Shown here: positions 7,139 to 9,675 of the stretch, piece by piece
Numbering within the stretch: position 1 is the first letter of the stretch
Layout of the letters: each line of letters starts with the position of its first letter
DNA from: Oscillospiraceae bacterium
Lineage (GTDB): Bacteria > Bacillota > Clostridia > Oscillospirales > Oscillospiraceae
NCBI GenBank assembly: GCA_017936205.1
Contig: JAGBGB010000278.1
Coordinates: 1-9,675, forward strand
DNA: 9,675 nt
Direction: 5' to 3'
The notes under the pieces: model-generated
Databases searched by the model: none
Seen by the model: only the letters and a program-made list of their open reading frames with translations
Told to the model about the DNA's origin: nothing
Program-made: the position numbers and the translations under genes

Positions 7139-7190
7139 GTGTGAAAACTTGCACTTAAGTGTGCAAACTTGTTTTTTTTGTGTGCAAACT
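7139..7190 (+). promoter_or_regulatory. Three phased 11-base direct repeats, candidate operator
   Basis: GTGTGAAAACT (7139-7149), GTGTGCAAACT (7159-7169) and GTGTGCAAACT (7180-7190) are spaced 20 and 21 bases apart, two helical turns, so they face the same side of the DNA. They lie 40-90 bases upstream of the -35 box of the AlbA_2/ATPase gene. A 10-base palindrome, CACTTAAGTG, overlaps the start of the second copy. A competing reading is a weak terminator, since an imperfect inverted repeat here is followed by eight T (7172-7179). The binding protein is unknown; autoregulation by the adjacent gene product is a guess. Confidence 0.45.
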
Positions 7191-7230
7191 CCGAATTTTT
7201 CGATAATTCAGGAAAATAAATGTGCGATTA

Positions 7231-7258
7231 TTGACAAACTCCATACTTGGGCTATAAT
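7231..7258 (+). promoter_or_regulatory. Consensus sigma-A promoter of the AlbA_2/ATPase gene
   Basis: Exact TTGACA (7231-7236) and exact TATAAT (7253-7258) boxes are separated by 16 bases. Transcription should start near 7265, giving a leader of about 24 bases. A strong promoter of this kind upstream of a regulator-type gene usually implies repression, which fits the direct repeats further upstream. Confidence 0.85.
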
Positions 7259-7275
7259 ATAGATATGAAATAGTG

Positions 7276-7283
7276 AAAGGAGA
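7276..7283 (+). promoter_or_regulatory. Ribosome binding site of the AlbA_2/ATPase gene
   Basis: AAAGGAGA places GGAG 6 bases before the ATG at 7289, near-ideal spacing, and fixes the start of the 474-aa protein. Confidence 0.85.
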
Positions 7284-7288
7284 TCCTT

Positions 7289-8713
7289 ATGCAAACTGAA
7301 GCACTCAGAAAACTTGTTTTTGAGATTCAAGCCCGGAAGACCGAGACCCAGACCATAGAGTTGAAAAGAGCGGAGCATGGTTGTCCTACCCGTTTGTTTG
7401 ATACACTTTCCTCCTTTTCCAATCAGGACGAAGGTGGCGTGATTGTTTTTGGCATAGATGAAAAGGATGATTATAAAATAAAGGGTGTTTACGATGCACA
7501 GGATCTGCAGAAGAAGGTTACAGAGCAGTGTAAGCAGATGGAGCCCTCTGTTCGTGCACTTTTCACAGTATGTGATATAGACGGCATCATGGTGGTATCT
7601 GCAGAAATTCCGGGCGTAGATATTGCGGATCGTCCTGTATTCTACAAAGGTGTTGGAAGACTGAAGGGCTCTTATGTGCGGGTCGGTGAATCAGATGAGC
7701 CTATGAGTGAATATGAAATATATAGCTATGAAGCATTTAGAAAAAGAATTCGCGACGATATCAGGATCGTAGAAAATGCAAAAATGCAGATGTTTAACAA
7801 AAACCGCATGGAAGATTACCTGACTTCTGTAAAGAATGAGCGACGCAATTTATCAGAAAATGTTTCCGAAAATGAAATCCTTGAATTGATGGGAGTAACC
7901 TGTGACGGAGCACCTACCCTCGTAGGTCTTATGACCTTCTCAAAGTATCCGCAGACCTATTTCCCTCAGCTATGTATTACTGCGGTATCCCTGCCGGGAA
8001 CTGAAATGGGTTCGATCGGAGTGGATGGTGAGCGATTTATTGACAACAAACGCATTACAGGTGCGATTCCTGATATGCTTGAGGAAGCGGTTGAATTTGT
8101 ACGAAGGAACAGCCGCACAAAGACCATCATAGACGAGAATGGCAAGCGCGCAGATAAAAACGAATATCCCATTAAGGCTGTCCGCGAAGCAATTCTGAAT
8201 GCATTGGTGCACCGTGATTATAGTATTCATACCGAGAATGTTCCGATTCGCATTGAAATGTACCGTGACCGTATGGAAATCACCAATAGTGGCGGATTGT
8301 ACGGAAAAATTACCATTGATGCACTTGGCAAAGTGCATCCCGAAACGAGAAACGCAGTTCTTGCAAATATGCTTGAACTATTAAATATCACAGAAAACAG
8401 GTATTCCGGTATTCCTACAATGCGAATGGAATTCCTAAATGCAGGTCTTCCTGCTCCCATTTTTTCCGTGAGACACGGTGAGTTTAAGGTCATCATGAAG
8501 AATGGATACCACACCGGATCCGGCTCTATCACCGATGCGATTATGGATTTCTGCTCTGTCCCTCGTTCAAGATCGGAGCTAATTTCATTCGTGGGTAAAT
8601 CTCGCAATTATGTAATGGGGCAGATTATAGCACCCCTCGTTGAAAGCGGAAGGTTAAAATTGACCATGCCCGATAAACCTAAAAGCTCTAATCAAAGATA
8701 TGTGAGATCTTAA
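7289..8713 (+). CDS. AlbA_2 (Schlafen-like) and GHKL-ATPase domain protein, probable regulator
   Basis: The 474-aa protein has the COG2865 layout, often annotated as ATP-binding protein, putative transcriptional regulator or RecG-related. Residues about 16-140 form an AlbA_2 domain: the E-x-K strand TIELKRA (Glu24, Lys26), SSFSNQDEGGVIVFGIDE (41-58) and GSYVRVGESDEPM (127-139). Residues about 295-385 form a GHKL-type ATP-binding domain: EAILNALVHRDY with Glu300 and Asn304 as the N-box, EITNSGGLYG (333-339 at its core) as a G-box, and ENRYSGIPTMR (369-379). Residues about 411-474 look like a winged helix. AlbA_2 domains are linked to nucleic-acid binding and the GHKL part to ATP binding, so an ATP-sensitive DNA-binding regulator is the common inference, not a demonstrated function. 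Length and motifs are intact. It has its own consensus promoter with phased direct repeats upstream, and the next gene starts 200 bases downstream. Some related proteins occur in defence islands, but no defence partner is recognisable here. Confidence 0.88.
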   Translation: MQTEALRKLVFEIQARKTETQTIELKRAEHGCPTRLFDTLSSFSNQDEGGVIVFGIDEKDDYKIKGVYDAQDLQKKVTEQCKQMEPSVRALFTVCDIDGIMVVSAEIPGVDIADRPVFYKGVGRLKGSYVRVGESDEPMSEYEIYSYEAFRKRIRDDIRIVENAKMQMFNKNRMEDYLTSVKNERRNLSENVSENEILELMGVTCDGAPTLVGLMTFSKYPQTYFPQLCITAVSLPGTEMGSIGVDGERFIDNKRITGAIPDMLEEAVEFVRRNSRTKTIIDENGKRADKNEYPIKAVREAILNALVHRDYSIHTENVPIRIEMYRDRMEITNSGGLYGKITIDALGKVHPETRNAVLANMLELLNITENRYSGIPTMRMEFLNAGLPAPIFSVRHGEFKVIMKNGYHTGSGSITDAIMDFCSVPRSRSELISFVGKSRNYVMGQIIAPLVESGRLKLTMPDKPKSSNQRYVRS

Positions 8714-8815
8714 CGATTGAAACAATTTGTGAAGATCAAGGGGAAAAGAGCCTTGTTGTACAATGGCGATACCGAAAGAGTGATAGTCTCAGTTTAAGAA
8801 GCCTTCGGCAGTTGA

Positions 8816-8876
8816 GAGCGAAATACACCTCCTGCACAAATCCACGGGATTTATGCAAGAGAGATTTCGTCCGCTC
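8816..8876 (+). promoter_or_regulatory. Long imperfect leader hairpin before the 180-aa gene
   Basis: The segment can fold into one long interrupted stem: CGAAAT 8819-8824 with ATTTCG 8864-8869, CTC 8829-8831 with GAG 8859-8861, TGCA 8833-8836 with TGCA 8854-8857, and AAATCC 8838-8843 with GGATTT 8847-8852 around the loop ACG. An outer GAG/CTC pair closes it. The descending arm contains ACCTCCT (8827-8833), the same sequence as the 16S rRNA anti-Shine-Dalgarno, which could alternatively pair with AGGA at 8901-8904 ahead of the start codon. A cis-acting translational control element is possible. No known riboswitch is recognised. Confidence 0.4.
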
Positions 8877-8898
8877 GGAGAGCATGTACTATATAAAG

Positions 8899-8904
8899 AA
8901 AGGA
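8899..8904 (+). promoter_or_regulatory. Ribosome binding site that decides the 180-aa gene start
   Basis: AAAGGA ends 9 bases before the ATG at 8914. The earlier ATG at 8884 has GGAG only 3 bases upstream, and the TTG at 8812 has no ribosome site and lies in the structured leader, so 8914 is preferred. Confidence 0.65.
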
Positions 8905-8913
8905 CGTGCAAGA

Positions 8914-9456
8914 ATGAGAAAACAGGAAAAAATTGATCTCATTATGCAGGGAATTGAGAATCGAGAAATCTGTCGATGCTATTTCACCTATGATGAAAAC
9001 TATTTCTATTATTTTCCTAATGCAGTAAATAACAGGTTCCTGTTAGGGCAGGAGGAAGATGATTTTCTTTTGGATGGGTACTGTATTCGGAAAATTTCCC
9101 AACTCAAAAAGGTTGAAATCAAAAACGATCTCTGCAATACCCTATGCAAGAAAATCGGACTGCATCAACAAATCAAAATGCCACAGGTAGATCTATCCGG
9201 ATGGAAAAGTATTTTTGAATCCTTGCAGGCATTGGATACGTTTGTAATCATCGAAAATGAGCAATCCGGAGCTTTTGCAATTGGCCTTATAGAAAAAGTC
9301 TTCCGAAACAAGCTATATTTCAAGTCCTTTGATGCAGATGGGATTTGGGACGAAGACGGGCTCGAGATACTCTATTCGCAAATTACTACTGTAAGATGGA
9401 ACACCCGGTACACGACCGTGTGGGAAAATCATCTACGTAAAAAAACAATGCCGTAA
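8914..9456 (+). CDS. Hypothetical protein, 180 aa, mixed alpha/beta
   Basis: I do not recognise a named domain. The product is soluble, with no signal peptide or membrane segment. It falls into two similar-looking halves, each with a string of short beta strands. The first contains CYFTYDENYFYYFP, FLLGQEEDDFLLDGY and IRKISQLKKVEIKND. The second contains VIIENEQSGAFAIGLIEKV, FKSFDADGIWD and ITTVRWNTRYTTVW. Small-barrel (SH3/LSm/PRC-like) halves are a guess from strand spacing. Proteins of similar size and ending occur as hypotheticals in Firmicutes, to my recollection. Codon use is AT-rich like the preceding gene. No clear promoter is seen, so cotranscription with the AlbA_2/ATPase gene across the 200-base gap is possible. 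Function is unknown. Confidence 0.75.
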   Translation: MRKQEKIDLIMQGIENREICRCYFTYDENYFYYFPNAVNNRFLLGQEEDDFLLDGYCIRKISQLKKVEIKNDLCNTLCKKIGLHQQIKMPQVDLSGWKSIFESLQALDTFVIIENEQSGAFAIGLIEKVFRNKLYFKSFDADGIWDEDGLEILYSQITTVRWNTRYTTVWENHLRKKTMP

Positions 9457-9490
9457 GAAAGATTAGACACGCTATATCCATAGAAAGTAT

Positions 9491-9527
9491 GTGCCGAGCA
9501 GAGAAGGGAGTTTTCTTTGCTCGGCAC
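9491..9527 (+). terminator. GC-rich stem-loop after the 180-aa gene
   Basis: A perfect 10-bp stem, GTGCCGAGCA (9491-9500) with TGCTCGGCAC (9518-9527), can be extended inward by a G-T pair and four A-T or G-C pairs. It starts 34 bases after the stop codon, a usual terminator position, but the sequence after it is ACTTGCTCTG, with no T tract. It probably ends or stabilises the upstream transcript. Confidence 0.5.
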
Positions 9528-9559
9528 ACTTGCTCTGTTGGAATTCTTCCCACATTTTT

Positions 9560-9675
9560 GTGCAGGCCATCGCCGATACGCTGGTGGTGGTGGGCGTGGG
9601 CGGCAGCAATCAGGCGGCGCGCGGCGTGATCGACGCGCTGGGCACTGAAAACGGTCTTGATATCGTGTGGGCGGG
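9560..9675 (+). CDS. pgi: Glucose-6-phosphate isomerase, internal fragment at window edge
   Basis: The frame encodes QAIADTLVVVGVGGSNQAAR followed by GVIDALGTENGLDIVWA and runs off the end. This is the sugar-phosphate-binding glycine loop region of Pgi (family pattern DTLVV-x-G-x-GGS...AR), the glycolytic enzyme that interconverts glucose 6-phosphate and fructose 6-phosphate in the cytoplasm. In typical bacterial Pgi about 70-80 residues precede this loop. Here homology seems to begin at about 9562, and the upstream in-frame codons (SSHIFV and before) do not look like Pgi. No ribosome site or convincing start exists. GC content is about 68% in 9562-9675, far above the AT-rich sequence to the left. 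Either the gene is broken by recombination or two unrelated sequences are joined. Confidence 0.75.
   Translation, partial: MQAIADTLVVVGVGGSNQAARGVIDALGTENGLDIVWA

Noticed and set aside
7139..7190. CRISPR array or plasmid-type replication iterons
   Set aside because: Units of 11 bases with 9-10 base gaps are too short for CRISPR, and there is no Rep gene or AT-rich origin next to them. A promoter-proximal operator fits better.
8812..8913. N-terminal extension of the 180-aa protein from the TTG at 8812 or ATG at 8884
   Set aside because: The extension would be encoded by the long hairpin, the TTG has no ribosome site, and GGAG is only 3 bases from the ATG at 8884. The ATG at 8914 has a well-spaced AAAGGA.
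9541..9546. GAATTC (EcoRI site) close to the Pgi junction, as a sign of a cloning join
   Set aside because: The site is about 14-20 bases left of where Pgi homology seems to begin. A six-base site occurs by chance often enough that it proves nothing.

Overview
The window looks like part of a chromosome or metagenomic contig from an anaerobic Gram-positive bacterium of the class Clostridia, most like gut or rumen Oscillospiraceae/Lachnospiraceae. The grounds are AGGAG-type ribosome binding sites, sigma-A-type promoters, moderate GC that falls between genes, and a large secreted protein carrying Cys-x-x-Cys repeats of a kind common in clostridial surface proteins. All supported genes are on the plus strand.

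Layout. (1) 1-6683: a sigma-A-like promoter and one very large gene (102-6683, 2193 aa) for a secreted polysaccharide lyase-like protein. Its order is signal peptide, heparinase II/III N-terminal helices, an inserted CBM96/DNRLRE-type domain, alpha/alpha toroid, heparinase II/III beta-sandwich, three beta-rich modules, an InlB-like repeat, a Cys-rich segment, and two more modules. I see no dockerin, LPXTG or SLH anchor. (2) 6684-7288: a 605-base gap without a gene but rich in structure: two hairpins after the lyase gene, a 148-base element with terminal inverted repeats and two strong internal hairpins, an orphan hairpin followed by six T, and three helically phased 11-base direct repeats upstream of a consensus promoter. 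(3) 7289-8713: a 474-aa protein with an AlbA_2 (Schlafen-like) domain, a GHKL-type ATPase domain and a C-terminal winged-helix-like segment, probably a regulator. (4) 8714-9456: a 200-base leader containing a long imperfect hairpin, then a 180-aa hypothetical protein. (5) 9457-9675: a GC-rich stem-loop without a T tract, then an abrupt change at about 9560 to sequence of about 68% GC encoding the interior of glucose-6-phosphate isomerase, with no N-terminus and no start signals. This is best read as an assembly misjoin or a recombination breakpoint.

How the parts work together. The lyase would act outside the cell on uronic-acid-containing polysaccharide, with its modules serving binding or spacing. 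No transporter, sulfatase, sugar-nucleotide or regulatory gene of a polysaccharide utilisation locus lies next to it here. The AlbA_2/ATPase gene has its own promoter and appears independent of the lyase. The 180-aa gene may or may not be cotranscribed with it. I find no CRISPR array, rRNA, tRNA or transposase. The points most worth checking are the seam near 9560, the phased direct repeats, the structured 148-base element and the architecture of the lyase protein.
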